Part shown: positions 53,192 to 63,455 of the stretch, in pieces
Layout of the letters: each line of letters starts with the position of its first letter
Numbering within the stretch: the stretch's first letter is position 1
NCBI GenBank assembly: GCA_963726775.1
Contig: CAVSDL010000009.1
Coordinates: forward strand, 558,001 to 622,000
Origin: CAIWHR01 sp963726775
Lineage (GTDB): Bacteria; Pseudomonadota; Gammaproteobacteria; Burkholderiales; Casimicrobiaceae
Length of the DNA stretch: 64,000 bases
Direction of reading: 5' to 3'
The notes under the pieces: generated by a model
The model's database searches: none
Told to the model about the DNA's origin: nothing
What the model saw: only the letters and a program-made list of their open reading frames with translations
Program-made: the position numbers and the translations under genes

Positions 53192-54223
53192 CTAGCCGCC
53201 GTTCTTCCTGATCAGCGCCGTCGCGTCGTCGAGCAGCGCCGCGCCGTTGGCGCCCTTTGCGTTCACTTCGCCGATCCACTCCTTGACGACCGGCTCGGTC
53301 GCCTTCTGCCAGCGGTCGTACTCGGCAGGTGTCAGGACGTCGATTACGCCGTTCGCGTCGCGCGCGAGCTTCTTTCCGGCCTCGGTCGTGCCGTCGAAGA
53401 CCTTGCCGATCTGCTTCGAGAATTCGAGGCCGGTGTTCGCGTCGAGGATCTTTTTCAGGTCCGGCGGCAGGCTCTCGTATTTCGCCGGGTTCATCGCGAT
53501 CACGAAGATCGAGTTCGACATCTTGGCCGCGCCCGGCGCCGTGTCGACATGGTACTTGGTGACTTCCTGCAGCTTGAGCGCCGGCGCGACCTCCCACGGC
53601 ACCATCGCGCCGTCGATCACCGCCTTGGCGAGCGACTCCGTCACCTGCGGCACCGGCATCTGCACCGGAACGGCGCCGAGCGCCGTCAGGAACTTGGTGC
53701 CGATGCGCGTCGGCGCGCGCACCTTCAACCCCTTCAGCTCCTCGAGGTTCGTCACGCGCTTGTTCGTGAAGTGCAGCAGCGAGCCGTCGTGCAGGTGCGC
53801 CGCGAGAAGCTTGACGCCGCGGAACTCGTCGAGCGAGTTCTTGTGGATGTACTCCCACAGCGCCGGGCTGCCGCTCTCGGCGTTCTTCGCCATGAACGGC
53901 AGCTCGAACACCTCGGACTTCGCGAAGCGTCCCGCCTGGTAGGTCGGAATCGTCCAGATGATGTCGGCCACGCCGTCGCGCGCCTGGTCGAACAGCTGCG
54001 GCGGCGTGCCGCCGAGCTGCATCGCCGGGTAGATCTGGCACTTGATGCGGCCGCCCGACTCCTTGCCGAGCTTTTCGCACCACGGCTCGAACACCTGCGC
54101 CTGGATCGTGCCCTTGGGCGGCAGGAAGTGGTGGATCTTGAGCGTGACCTCCTGCGCGTGAACGGCGGCGGTGGCGAACGCAAGGGTGGTGCCGAGTGCG
54201 GTTGCGAGCTTGCGGACTTTCAT
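53192..54223 (-). CDS. dctP: TRAP transporter solute-binding protein (DctP family)
   Basis: 343 residues with a signal peptide (KLATALGTTLAFATAAVHA) and the DctP fold: LKIHHFLPPKGTIQAQVFEP, LGGTPPQLFDQARDGVADI and the substrate-Arg region LKGLKVRAPTRIGTKFL. It delivers an organic acid to the DctQM membrane pair. The ligand is unknown; the neighbours (aromatic hydroxylase, IorAB, PaaK) suggest an aromatic or 2-oxo acid. A strong GGAGGAG precedes the ATG. It is the last of the three genes by direction, after dctQ and dctM. Confidence 0.92.
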   Translation of the reverse strand: MKVRKLATALGTTLAFATAAVHAQEVTLKIHHFLPPKGTIQAQVFEPWCEKLGKESGGRIKCQIYPAMQLGGTPPQLFDQARDGVADIIWTIPTYQAGRFAKSEVFELPFMAKNAESGSPALWEYIHKNSLDEFRGVKLLAAHLHDGSLLHFTNKRVTNLEELKGLKVRAPTRIGTKFLTALGAVPVQMPVPQVTESLAKAVIDGAMVPWEVAPALKLQEVTKYHVDTAPGAAKMSNSIFVIAMNPAKYESLPPDLKKILDANTGLEFSKQIGKVFDGTTEAGKKLARDANGVIDVLTPAEYDRWQKATEPVVKEWIGEVNAKGANGAALLDDATALIRKNGG

Positions 54224-54251
54224 GGTGACTCCTCCTGGTGACGGCACTGCG

Positions 54252-55583
54252 TCAGTGCTTGAACGTATGGACAATGTAAAGCGAGATGATCGGGAAGTAC
54301 ACGAGCAGCGTGATCCGGGCGAAGTCCGACAGCAGGAACGGTACGACGCCCTTGAAGGTCTCGGTGAGGGGCACGTCCTTCGCCAGCCGGTTGATGATAT
54401 AGACATTGAGGCCGACCGGTGGATGCACCAGCCCGATTTCTACCACCATCAGCGCCAGGATGCCGAACCAGATCGACTTGTCGTCGTTCGACAGGCCCCA
54501 GTAGTCGAGACCCATCACCATCGGATAGAAGATCGGAATCGTGAGCAGGATCATCGCCAGCGCATCCATCACGCAGCCGAGGAAGATGTAGATGATCAGG
54601 ATCATCGCCATCACGAGCAGCGGCGAAAGCCCGCTGGCCCGCACCCAGCTCGCTAGCTCGGCCGGCATCTGCGACAGCGCGAGTGTCGTGTTCATCATGT
54701 CGGCGCCGAGCAGCACGAGGAAGATCATCGCGGTGTGCTGCGCGGTACCCAGCGCGCTGTCGATCAGCCCTTTCCCCCGCATCCGCCCGCTGACGATCGC
54801 GATCGCGCCGCAGGCGGCGGCGCCGATCGCCGCGGCCTCGGTCGGATTCGCCCACCCGCCGTAGATGCCGACGATCACGACGAGAAACACGAGCAGCACC
54901 GGCAGCACGTTCAGCAGGCTGCGCAGGCGCTCCGGCCACGGCGTGAGCGGGCCGGCCGGGCCGGCTTCGGGCTTCCACGTGACAATGATCTTCACGACCA
55001 GCATGTAGCCCAGCATCGCGATGATGCCGGGCAGCACCGCGGCGACGAACAGCTTGCCGATCGACTCCTGCGTGAGGATCGCGTAGATCACCAGCGGCAC
55101 CGACGGCGGGATCATGATGCCGAGCGTGCCCCCCGCCGCGAGCGCGCCGGTCGCGAGCGAGCCCGAGTAACCGAAGCGGCGCAGTTCGGGGAGCGCTACC
55201 TGCCCCATCGTTGCGGCGGTCGCCACCGACGAGCCGCAGATCGCGCCGAACCCGGCGCAGGCGCCGATCGCCGCCATCGCGATGCCGCCGCGGAAATGGC
55301 CGAGGAACGCGCCCACGAATCGGAACAACGACTTCGACAGCCCGCCGTGCGTCGCGAACTGGCCCATCAGCAGGAAGAGCGGGATGACGACGAGGTCGTA
55401 ATTCGACAGCCGCGCGTACGCAAGATTCTTGAGCGAATTGAGCAACGCCGCCGCATTGCCGCCGGTGAGGTAGAGGTAGCCGCCGAAGCCGACGATGAAC
55501 ATCGCGATGCCGATCGGGATGCGCACGACCATCAGTGCCAGCATGGCGCCGAAGATCACGAAGCCGGTCTCGATGCCGCTCAT
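54252..55583 (-). CDS. dctM: TRAP transporter large permease (DctM family)
   Basis: 443 residues with about twelve hydrophobic segments and the conserved GSSVATAATMGQVALPELRR, GTLGIMIPPSVPLVIY and PTEAAAIGAAACG motifs of the DctM/SiaM family, which couples uptake to sodium or proton gradients. It sits 34 bases after dctQ and 28 bases before dctP. Confidence 0.94.
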   Translation of the reverse strand: MSGIETGFVIFGAMLALMVVRIPIGIAMFIVGFGGYLYLTGGNAAALLNSLKNLAYARLSNYDLVVIPLFLLMGQFATHGGLSKSLFRFVGAFLGHFRGGIAMAAIGACAGFGAICGSSVATAATMGQVALPELRRFGYSGSLATGALAAGGTLGIMIPPSVPLVIYAILTQESIGKLFVAAVLPGIIAMLGYMLVVKIIVTWKPEAGPAGPLTPWPERLRSLLNVLPVLLVFLVVIVGIYGGWANPTEAAAIGAAACGAIAIVSGRMRGKGLIDSALGTAQHTAMIFLVLLGADMMNTTLALSQMPAELASWVRASGLSPLLVMAMILIIYIFLGCVMDALAMILLTIPIFYPMVMGLDYWGLSNDDKSIWFGILALMVVEIGLVHPPVGLNVYIINRLAKDVPLTETFKGVVPFLLSDFARITLLVYFPIISLYIVHTFKH

Positions 55584-55617
55584 TTCCGTATCGCGCCCTG
55601 GGACGGCCCGGCGGAGC

Positions 55618-56157
55618 TCATGTCCCGGCGCGCAGCGCAGCGCGCAACCATTGCACGCTCATGTAGAGCCCGGCGACCGCAAGCAGCGCGAATCCCGGCA
55701 CCATCAGCGCCTGCGCGATCCAGACGGGCCACCCCAGCACCGCCGACGTCTCGCCCACCTCCCAGACCGCCAGCGCGCCGGCCGCCGTCCGCCACGCGAT
55801 CAGCGCGCCGAACACGCCGACCAATAACGATCCGACCGCGTCCATCGCCGCGACGACGCGCCGCGGAAGATTGTGCGTGAAGAAATCGACCTTGACGTCG
55901 CCATTCGCCATGTGGCACCACGCGAAGAATGTCGCCGACGCGAACGCCGCACACAGCTGCAACAGCTCGACGTCGCCGGGGACGGGCCAGGAGAAGAGCT
56001 TGCGGCCGACGATCGACACGATCGACATCGCGACCAGCGCCACGAACACGAGGCCGCCGGCGATCGCGAACTGCTTCGACAGCGCGAGCAGCAGCCGGCC
56101 GCCGGGGCCGAACGAGCCGCTCCCGACAACCGGGCTCTCCTCCATCGCTTCGTGCAT
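55618..56157 (-). CDS. dctQ: TRAP transporter small permease (DctQ family)
   Basis: 179 residues with four membrane segments and the DctQ landmark VPGDVELLQLCAAFASATFF (Glu and Trp region WCHMANGDVKVDFF). It forms the membrane complex with DctM. GGAGGAG lies just before the ATG, and the first gene of the operon is here. The promoter presumably lies in 56158-56265, where no other gene is seen. Confidence 0.9.
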   Translation of the reverse strand: MHEAMEESPVVGSGSFGPGGRLLLALSKQFAIAGGLVFVALVAMSIVSIVGRKLFSWPVPGDVELLQLCAAFASATFFAWCHMANGDVKVDFFTHNLPRRVVAAMDAVGSLLVGVFGALIAWRTAAGALAVWEVGETSAVLGWPVWIAQALMVPGFALLAVAGLYMSVQWLRAALRAGT

Positions 56158-56265
56158 CGCACTCCTCCCCTCCGGATTCGCGTGGCCTCGCTGGCGAGGA
56201 CCGCGAACGTCGTCTTGAGTCTGCGGGGCGTCCGTCGCGCCCCGGCAGCAAGTGTACCGGCGGCG

Positions 56266-56685
56266 TCACTCGAATAGTCGGCGGACCTCGCCGGGCGGCG
56301 CCACGGCTTGAATCCTTTTCGGATCATCCGGATGGCGCCGCGCAAAAATTCGGGTCTCCTGCCCTTCGACCAGCACGTCGTCGCCTCGCCGCACGATATG
56401 TTTCATCACGAAGGTCTTGTCCCGCCATTCGTCGATCCACGTCTCAACCGCGATCTCTTCGCCATACGTGGCGGAACGCACGAAACGCGCCGACACCTCG
56501 ACCAGCGGCGTCCCGATGATACCGGTTGCCGCTTCCAGTTCGGACCACGAGGGAACGCCGGCGGCGGCGAAAAAATGCCGCGCGGCCGAATCGATCCATT
56601 TCAGGAAATTCGGGTAGAACACGATCCGCGCGGGGTCGCAGTCACCGAACTCGATGGTGAAGCGGGTCGTATGGCGAACCGTCAC
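56266..56685 (-). CDS. acyl-CoA thioesterase, 4-hydroxybenzoyl-CoA thioesterase family (hotdog fold)
   Basis: 139 residues starting at a GTG that overlaps the iorB stop (GTGA), so it is translationally coupled to iorB. Hotdog-fold motif FGDCDPARIVFYPNFLKWID holds the catalytic Asp of the 4HBT/YbgC group. Coupling to IorAB, which makes aryl-acetyl-CoA, suggests that it releases CoA from that product or from a dead-end thioester. Another aryl-CoA substrate is equally possible. It is the last gene of the ior unit. Confidence 0.86.
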   Translation of the reverse strand: MTVRHTTRFTIEFGDCDPARIVFYPNFLKWIDSAARHFFAAAGVPSWSELEAATGIIGTPLVEVSARFVRSATYGEEIAVETWIDEWRDKTFVMKHIVRRGDDVLVEGQETRIFARRHPDDPKRIQAVAPPGEVRRLFE

Positions 56686-58295
56686 GACATGGACTCCACG
56701 GACGGGGCGCGCCGCGCCTGACCGGCCTTCGCCCAGAGGATCGGCTGCGCCCGAATCGGGCGGGGCGGCGCGCCGTGCGCGATGAACGCCTCGTCCAGCG
56801 CCTTGCCGCCTTCGTCCGTCAGCGCGGCTTCGCGGGCCTTGCGGATGGCGCTCGCGCGGGCCGCCGCGCCACCTTCCATGGGAACAACGGCCAGATGGTC
56901 GAGAATGTGCCGCAGGTTGTCCTTGCCGCGTTCGTTTGTCGCGCCGTAGCCCTTGATCAATCGTCCGCACTGCGCGATCTCGAACGCGACGTCCCAGTCG
57001 TCTGCCGCAGCCGCCACGATCGCGCCGAGCCAGTGCTCGATCGCGGCCTGCTCCTGGCCGAAGCGCGCGCCGTGCCGCCGCAACGGGCGCAGTGCTGCCA
57101 GTGCGCGCAGCACGACGAAGCCCGCGACGCTGTCGGTGGCAAGCGTGAGCGCCATCGACAGCGGCCCCTTGCCGCGCGCCTGCCGCCGACGGTCCCACGT
57201 CGCGAGGCGTCGCGCCATCGCCGGAGGCAGCAGCGAAGAAAATTCGGGCAACCCCGGCTTGAAGTAATCGACGATGCGGACGATATCACGCTCGCCCGCG
57301 CCGACTTCGCGCCGCACGCGCGCGAAACGGCCGGCGCGGCATTTGAGATCGGCGACCCGCACGATGTCGTCGAACGCCATCCAGAGCGCGAGGAAACGCG
57401 CCGTCTCGCGAGTCAGCGCAAACCGGTGGGCGACCGTCGCACTGTGCGCGTCCTCGGCGCCAAGCACGCGTTTCAGCCGCACGAGATACAGATCGGCATA
57501 CGCGCGGTCCTGATACTCGTGCAGTCTCGCGTATCCCAGTTGCACAAAGTATTGCGTGGCAACCGGAAACGCGTTGCGCATGGCGTCCGGCATATCGGTC
57601 GGAGGCGCCGCCGCGCCCTCCACCACCGCGTCGCGCACATCGGTGGAACCCGCCACGATGCTCGGCCCCATCGAATCGATGACATCCCATGCGCGGTCAA
57701 ACCCGGCGCGGCTTGCCTGCGCGCCGCGGTCCGATGCCCCGATCACCGCTTCGAACGCCTGGCGTGCGAACGGCAGCACGCCACTCGCGGCGATCGCCCC
57801 GAACATCACGGCGCTCACCACGGTCCCAGAGACACGCGCCGCCTCCGCCATGTCGAAGGCCGCGAGCTTGCGGCTGTGATCGCGCGCCACCTCGATCAGC
57901 AATTTCGAATCGAAGCGCCCGTCGCCGAGCGGCATCTTCTCCGCCGTGGTCAGGGTGCGGGCCGTCGACGTCAGCAACAGCGTCCGGTCGCGGCTCACCA
58001 TGCCGCTCTGGATCACGCGCACCGCTTCGAGCAACTCGGACGCGACGACAAGATCGATGCAGCCGGGCACCGGCAGCAGGCCGAGCACCGGCCGGCGGCC
58101 ACCCAGCGCGGCGATCGGTTCCGGATAGACCTCGATGTAGTAGGTCGTGGCGCCCGTGCGCTGCGCGACTCCCGGGATGGACGTGCTTTGCGCCGGATAG
58201 CCCGCTTTCGCGGCGACCGCCACGAGCCACTCGGCAAGAACGCCGCCGCCTTCGCCGCCCAGCGCAGCAATCAGAATGGATATCGGCCGGGTCAC
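56682..58295 (-). CDS. iorB: indolepyruvate:ferredoxin oxidoreductase beta subunit, extended form
   Basis: 537 residues from a GTG. The N-terminal 190 residues are the OFOR gamma-type domain (ISILIAALGGEGGGVLAEWL; TSIPGVAQRTGATTYYIEVY); the rest is a helical DUF6537-like extension found in long proteobacterial IorB proteins. With IorA it oxidatively decarboxylates aryl-pyruvates to aryl-acetyl-CoA, reducing ferredoxin or another acceptor. Azoarcus evansii uses such an enzyme in phenylalanine degradation. It follows iorA by 34 bases and overlaps the thioesterase start. Confidence 0.92.
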   Translation of the reverse strand: MTRPISILIAALGGEGGGVLAEWLVAVAAKAGYPAQSTSIPGVAQRTGATTYYIEVYPEPIAALGGRRPVLGLLPVPGCIDLVVASELLEAVRVIQSGMVSRDRTLLLTSTARTLTTAEKMPLGDGRFDSKLLIEVARDHSRKLAAFDMAEAARVSGTVVSAVMFGAIAASGVLPFARQAFEAVIGASDRGAQASRAGFDRAWDVIDSMGPSIVAGSTDVRDAVVEGAAAPPTDMPDAMRNAFPVATQYFVQLGYARLHEYQDRAYADLYLVRLKRVLGAEDAHSATVAHRFALTRETARFLALWMAFDDIVRVADLKCRAGRFARVRREVGAGERDIVRIVDYFKPGLPEFSSLLPPAMARRLATWDRRRQARGKGPLSMALTLATDSVAGFVVLRALAALRPLRRHGARFGQEQAAIEHWLGAIVAAAADDWDVAFEIAQCGRLIKGYGATNERGKDNLRHILDHLAVVPMEGGAAARASAIRKAREAALTDEGGKALDEAFIAHGAPPRPIRAQPILWAKAGQARRAPSVESMS

Positions 58296-58329
58296 TATGC
58301 GAAGTCCCTGGGTTCGCTCGACTCGCTGC

Positions 58330-60483
58330 CTACGCGGCCTGGAGCAGGCGGATCACCGAATGGCGAAGCCACGCACCCGCGCGGTCGCGCCAGCCCGGAT
58401 TGCCGATGACCTCGCCGCGATAAAACGACGGGCACAGCGTCGCCGCATGCGCGTTCTCGCCGCAGAGGCCGCAGCCGACGCATCCGTCCAGCACCGTGGC
58501 CACGGGGTCCACCTTGAGCGGGTCGGCGCTCGCCTTGAGCGAGAGCGTCGGGCAGCCGGAGAGCCGGATGCACGAATGGTCACCCGAGCACGTGTCGTCG
58601 TCCACGCCATACTTGACGCGCACCGTGCGCTTGCCGCCCCGCGCGAGACCGGCGAGCCACGGCCTGACGCGGCGCTGGCGCTCGAGCTGGCACTCGCCCT
58701 CGGCGACGATGACCTTGAGCCCGGCGAAATCGGTCGTGAACGCTTCGCGGAGCGTGCGCCGCATCGCGTCGACGCGATAGCTGTCGACGGTGCGCAGCCA
58801 GCGCACGCCCATGCCCTGCAAGGTCCGCTCGATGGCGACGTTGGTGTGAACCAGGCTTTCGTGCTTGTCGGGCGCATGGGCTTTCTGCTCCTCGGAGGGC
58901 GTCGAGATGATCTCCTGCGTGCCCGTCGCGGACGTATAGCCGTTCTTGAGGATGATCAGCACGGCATCGTCGCCGTTGAACAGCGCCGATTGCACGCCGG
59001 AAACGAGGCCGTTGTGCCAGAAGCCGCCATCACCCATGATCGCCAGCGCACGGCGGCTCATCACCGGCGACACGCCCGCGCGGCTGGCCAGGCTCATTCC
59101 GTAACCCAGGATGGTGTGGCCCGAGGAGAACGGTTCGAACGACGCGAACGAGTGACATCCGATGTCGGCGGCGATATGCACGCGCCCGATGTCCTGCTGC
59201 AGCAGCTTGAGCGCCGCGAACACGGGCCGTTCCGGGCAGCCGGTGCAGAACTGCGGGGGACGCGCCGGCAGCGCCGTCGCGAGTTGCGCGGCGACCGCCT
59301 CCCGGCGCGCCGCAAGCGCCTCCAGCCACTCCTTCCCCGCGGTGAGCGACAGGTCGGCGGCATGGCGGGCGACGCAAGCCGCAAGACCGCGCGCCATCAC
59401 TTCGACCGTGTATTCGCCGGCCATCGCCAGGAGATCTTTTCCGTGAACCGCGGTGTTCACGTCCGCGCGGCGCAGGATCGCCATGATCTCCTGCTCGATG
59501 AACTCGGGCTGGCCCTCCTCGACGACCAGCACCGCGCGCTTGCCCAGGCAGAAATCGCGGATCTGTTCCGGTGCGAGCGGACAGGTCACGTTGAGCACCA
59601 GGATCGAGAGCGGGCTGCCGCCGAACTCGTCGGCCAGCTCCAGCTGCCGCAGCGCGCGGATCAGCGAATTGTAGAGACCCCCTTGCACGATCAACCCGAG
59701 ATCGTCGCGGTGGCCCGCGAATACCTCGTTCAGCTCGTGCTCGACGATGAAGCGCCGTGCGGCCGGCAGACGCTCCGCCGACTTGAGCTTTTCGTGGCGG
59801 AACGTCGATGGCGGGTGCGAGAGCCGGTCGTAGTCGAACGGCGCAGGATCGGCGGTCGGATGCTTCTCCGACATCGCCGGCGCGACGTTGTCCTTGCACT
59901 CGAAGCTGCCGCGCAGGTGGCAGGCGCGGATGCGAAGCTGCAGCATGACGGGTGTATTGGAGGCCTCCGACAGCGCGAATCCCTGTTCCACCATTCGCAC
60001 CATGTGGCCAAGTTCGGGCCGCGGATCGAGCAGGACCAGCGACGATTTCAGCGCAAAGGCCGAGGTCCGCTCCTGGATCACGCTGGCCCCCTCGCCATAG
60101 TCCTCGCCGATGACGATCAGCGCGCCGCCGACGACGCCGGGCGAGGCGAGATTCGACAGCGCGTCCGCGGCGACATTGGTGCCGACGATCGATTTCCAGG
60201 TCACCGCGCCGCGCAGCGGGTAATGGATCGACGCGCCCAGCATGGCCGCGGCCGACGCCTCGTTCGAGCAGGCCTCGACGTGCACGCCCAGCTCGGCCAG
60301 ATAGTCCTTCGACTGCACCAGCACATCCATCAGATGCGACACCGGGGCGCCCTGGTAGCCGCCGACGTAGGCGACCCCCGACTGCAGCAGCGCCTTGGTG
60401 ATCGCCACGATGCCCTCGCCGTGGAAGACCTCGCCCTGCCCGAGGCGAATCGACTGCGCTTCCCTGCTGAACGAGACTTCCAC
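58330..60483 (-). CDS. iorA: indolepyruvate:ferredoxin oxidoreductase alpha subunit
   Basis: 717 residues. An N-terminal pyrimidine-binding domain (GGYQGAPVSHLMDVL; WKSIVGTNVAADALSNLAS) is followed by a TPP domain (FCTGCPERPVFAALKLL; AIMGDGGFWHNGL with Asn in LKNGYTSATG) and a C-terminal ferredoxin-like Fe-S region (CSGDHSCIRLSGCP and LDGCVGCGLCGENA). It forms aryl-acetyl-CoA from aryl-pyruvate with IorB. The start is a GTG at 60483 after GGAGG. The divergent LysR regulator and a dyad inside the promoter suggest substrate-responsive control. Confidence 0.93.
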   Translation of the reverse strand: MEVSFSREAQSIRLGQGEVFHGEGIVAITKALLQSGVAYVGGYQGAPVSHLMDVLVQSKDYLAELGVHVEACSNEASAAAMLGASIHYPLRGAVTWKSIVGTNVAADALSNLASPGVVGGALIVIGEDYGEGASVIQERTSAFALKSSLVLLDPRPELGHMVRMVEQGFALSEASNTPVMLQLRIRACHLRGSFECKDNVAPAMSEKHPTADPAPFDYDRLSHPPSTFRHEKLKSAERLPAARRFIVEHELNEVFAGHRDDLGLIVQGGLYNSLIRALRQLELADEFGGSPLSILVLNVTCPLAPEQIRDFCLGKRAVLVVEEGQPEFIEQEIMAILRRADVNTAVHGKDLLAMAGEYTVEVMARGLAACVARHAADLSLTAGKEWLEALAARREAVAAQLATALPARPPQFCTGCPERPVFAALKLLQQDIGRVHIAADIGCHSFASFEPFSSGHTILGYGMSLASRAGVSPVMSRRALAIMGDGGFWHNGLVSGVQSALFNGDDAVLIILKNGYTSATGTQEIISTPSEEQKAHAPDKHESLVHTNVAIERTLQGMGVRWLRTVDSYRVDAMRRTLREAFTTDFAGLKVIVAEGECQLERQRRVRPWLAGLARGGKRTVRVKYGVDDDTCSGDHSCIRLSGCPTLSLKASADPLKVDPVATVLDGCVGCGLCGENAHAATLCPSFYRGEVIGNPGWRDRAGAWLRHSVIRLLQAA

Positions 60484-60550
60484 GCGCCTCCAGGAATCGA
60501 TACCGATCCGCCCAATGGCGCAAATCTAGGCGCGGTCGTATTATTTGTCC

Positions 60551-60579
60551 ATAGCATATCCTTGATACGAGTTATTCAA
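60551..60579 (-). promoter_or_regulatory. putative iorA promoter with internal operator
   Basis: On the minus strand TTGAAT (60579-60574) and TGCTAT (60556-60551) are 17 bases apart, an acceptable sigma-70 pair. The spacer contains the dyad TATC-CTT-GATA (60557-60567), placing any bound protein over the polymerase site. Confidence 0.4.
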
Positions 60580-60588
60580 CTGATGAAT
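60574..60588. promoter_or_regulatory. putative LysR-type box
   Basis: ATTCA-ACTGA-TGAAT, an inverted repeat of the T-N11-A type, between iorA and the divergent regulator. It covers the regulator start codon and the iorA -35, a position that would allow autorepression and control of iorA. Confidence 0.35.
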
Positions 60589-61473
60589 ATCGAAAACCTC
60601 GATCTGAACCTGCTGCAGACCTTCCACGCCGTGCATACCGCGGGCAGCGTCAGCCGCGCCGCGGAACGACTCGGGCTCGCGCAGCCCACGGTGAGCCACG
60701 GCCTGCGGCGCCTGCGCCTGCTCTACGACGACCCGCTGTTCGTGCGGGCCCACGGCCGGATGGCGCCGACGGCCAAGGCGGACCGGCTCGCCGAGGCCGT
60801 GCGGCACGCGCTGCACATCCTCGACGTCGCGATCCGGGAGGGCGAGCGCTACGACCCGCCCGCGTCCGAGCGGACCTTTCGACTGCACATGAGCGACATC
60901 GGCGAGACGATTTTCCTGCCGCCGTTGATGCGCGCGCTTGCCCTCCAGGCGCCGCGCGTGCGGCTCGAGGTCTCCCAGCTCGAGGACAATGACATCCTGC
61001 CCGCGCTCGAGAACGGGCGCGTCGACCTCGCGCTCGGCTACATTCCGGCGCTCGCCGACGTCGAAAAACAGGTCCTGCTGCACGAGCGCTACGTGGTGCT
61101 GATGCGGGCGAGCCATCCGCTCGCCGCTCGGGCGCCGACGCGGGCCGCGCTGCGCGAGCTCGAATACACGCTCGTTCGCTCGCATCCGGCGACGGCGCGG
61201 GCGCTGAAGGACCTCGGCCTCGCCGACAACGTTCGCTTGTCCACGCCACACTTCATGGTGCTGCCGCGAATCCTGGCCGAGACCGATCTCGCCGTGCTGA
61301 TGCCCGCGCGCCTGTCCGACGCGTTCGCACAGCTGGGCGACTACACCGTGTGGCGTCCCCGGGTCGGACTGCCCGCCTTCGACGTCAGTGTCCATTGGTG
61401 CTGGCGCTTCGAGGGCGATCCCGGCAACCGATGGCTGCGCGAGCTTGTCGTCGCGCTGTTCCGCGAACGCTGA
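60583..61473 (+). CDS. LysR family transcriptional regulator, divergent from iorAB
   Basis: 296 residues. An N-terminal winged helix-turn-helix (LDLNLLQTFHAVHTAGSVSR AAERLGLAQPTVSHGLRRL) is followed by a LysR substrate-binding domain with NodD/PcaQ-like features (FRLHMSDIGETIFLPPLMRAL, DNDILPALENGRVDLALGYI). The ligand is probably an aromatic acid or keto-acid of the ior/paa neighbourhood. It shares a 99-base divergent promoter region with iorA. No strong Shine-Dalgarno sequence precedes the ATG. Confidence 0.9.
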   Translation: MNIENLDLNLLQTFHAVHTAGSVSRAAERLGLAQPTVSHGLRRLRLLYDDPLFVRAHGRMAPTAKADRLAEAVRHALHILDVAIREGERYDPPASERTFRLHMSDIGETIFLPPLMRALALQAPRVRLEVSQLEDNDILPALENGRVDLALGYIPALADVEKQVLLHERYVVLMRASHPLAARAPTRAALRELEYTLVRSHPATARALKDLGLADNVRLSTPHFMVLPRILAETDLAVLMPARLSDAFAQLGDYTVWRPRVGLPAFDVSVHWCWRFEGDPGNRWLRELVVALFRER

Positions 61474-61600
61474 GCGCCCATGCCGGGCACGGGCGCGCTC
61501 CTCGGCATTTGGTCCGCGCAAATGCGGCGGGCGGTCGCCGGCCGATCGACGCGACGTCCTTCGGGGCGGACAAAATACCGCCTGCGTATTCCGCTTCGGG

Positions 61601-62908
<1,308 letters not shown>

Positions 62909-62990
62909 CTTGCGTCCTCCCCTTTCCATTGCATCATGCCGCTGAAGGCCGGCCGACGCTCACTTGCGCGCAGGCGCCCTCTTCGTTTCG

Positions 62991-63455
62991 CTAACCCGGC
63001 GCGGCGTCGATCACGTGGCCCTTGATCCGGTAGCTCTTGCCGCGAAACAGCGCGATCCGTTCGCCGTGCTGATTCAATACCTCGATGTCGTAGACTCCGG
63101 TGCGGCCGCTCGTGCTTCGCTCCTGCGCGATGGCCGTCAACACATCGCCCTCGCGCGCCGGCGCGAGAAAGTCGATCCCGCATCCCGACGCCACGGTATT
63201 CAGGTTGTAGCTGTTGCACGCGTAGGCGAACGCGCTGTCGCACAGCGTGAAAATGAACCCGCCATGGCAGATCGCATGTCCGTTCAACATGTCGGCGCGC
63301 ACCGTCATCGCGAGCTCGGCGTGTCCCGGACCGATGCCGGTGATCCGCATGCCCAGCCCCTGCGTTGCGACGTCGCGTTCCCACATCGCCGCAGCGACGC
63401 GCTCGGCCAGCGCCTTGGCGGCGGCCGGGTTCATCGCCGGGTGGTGCTCACCCAT
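62991..63455 (-). CDS. paaI: phenylacetate-pathway hotdog thioesterase PaaI
   Basis: 154 residues starting MGEHHPAMNPAAAKALAERV. The hotdog-fold segment LNGHAICHGGFIFTLCDSAF contains the catalytic Asn/Asp region of PaaI, which hydrolyses dead-end CoA thioesters of the aerobic phenylacetate pathway. The ORF overlaps the end of the upstream 3-hydroxyacyl-CoA dehydrogenase by eight bases, so translation is probably coupled; the gap to paaK is 82 bases. Confidence 0.93.
   Translation of the reverse strand: MGEHHPAMNPAAAKALAERVAAAMWERDVATQGLGMRITGIGPGHAELAMTVRADMLNGHAICHGGFIFTLCDSAFAYACNSYNLNTVASGCGIDFLAPAREGDVLTAIAQERSTSGRTGVYDIEVLNQHGERIALFRGKSYRIKGHVIDAAPG

Noticed and set aside
58276..60582. 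Very long plus-strand open frame running antisense to iorA and joining the LysR gene
   Set aside because: High GC and biased codon use of iorA leave the antisense frame open. Its product is Arg/His-rich low-complexity sequence; only the LysR part from 60583 reads as protein.
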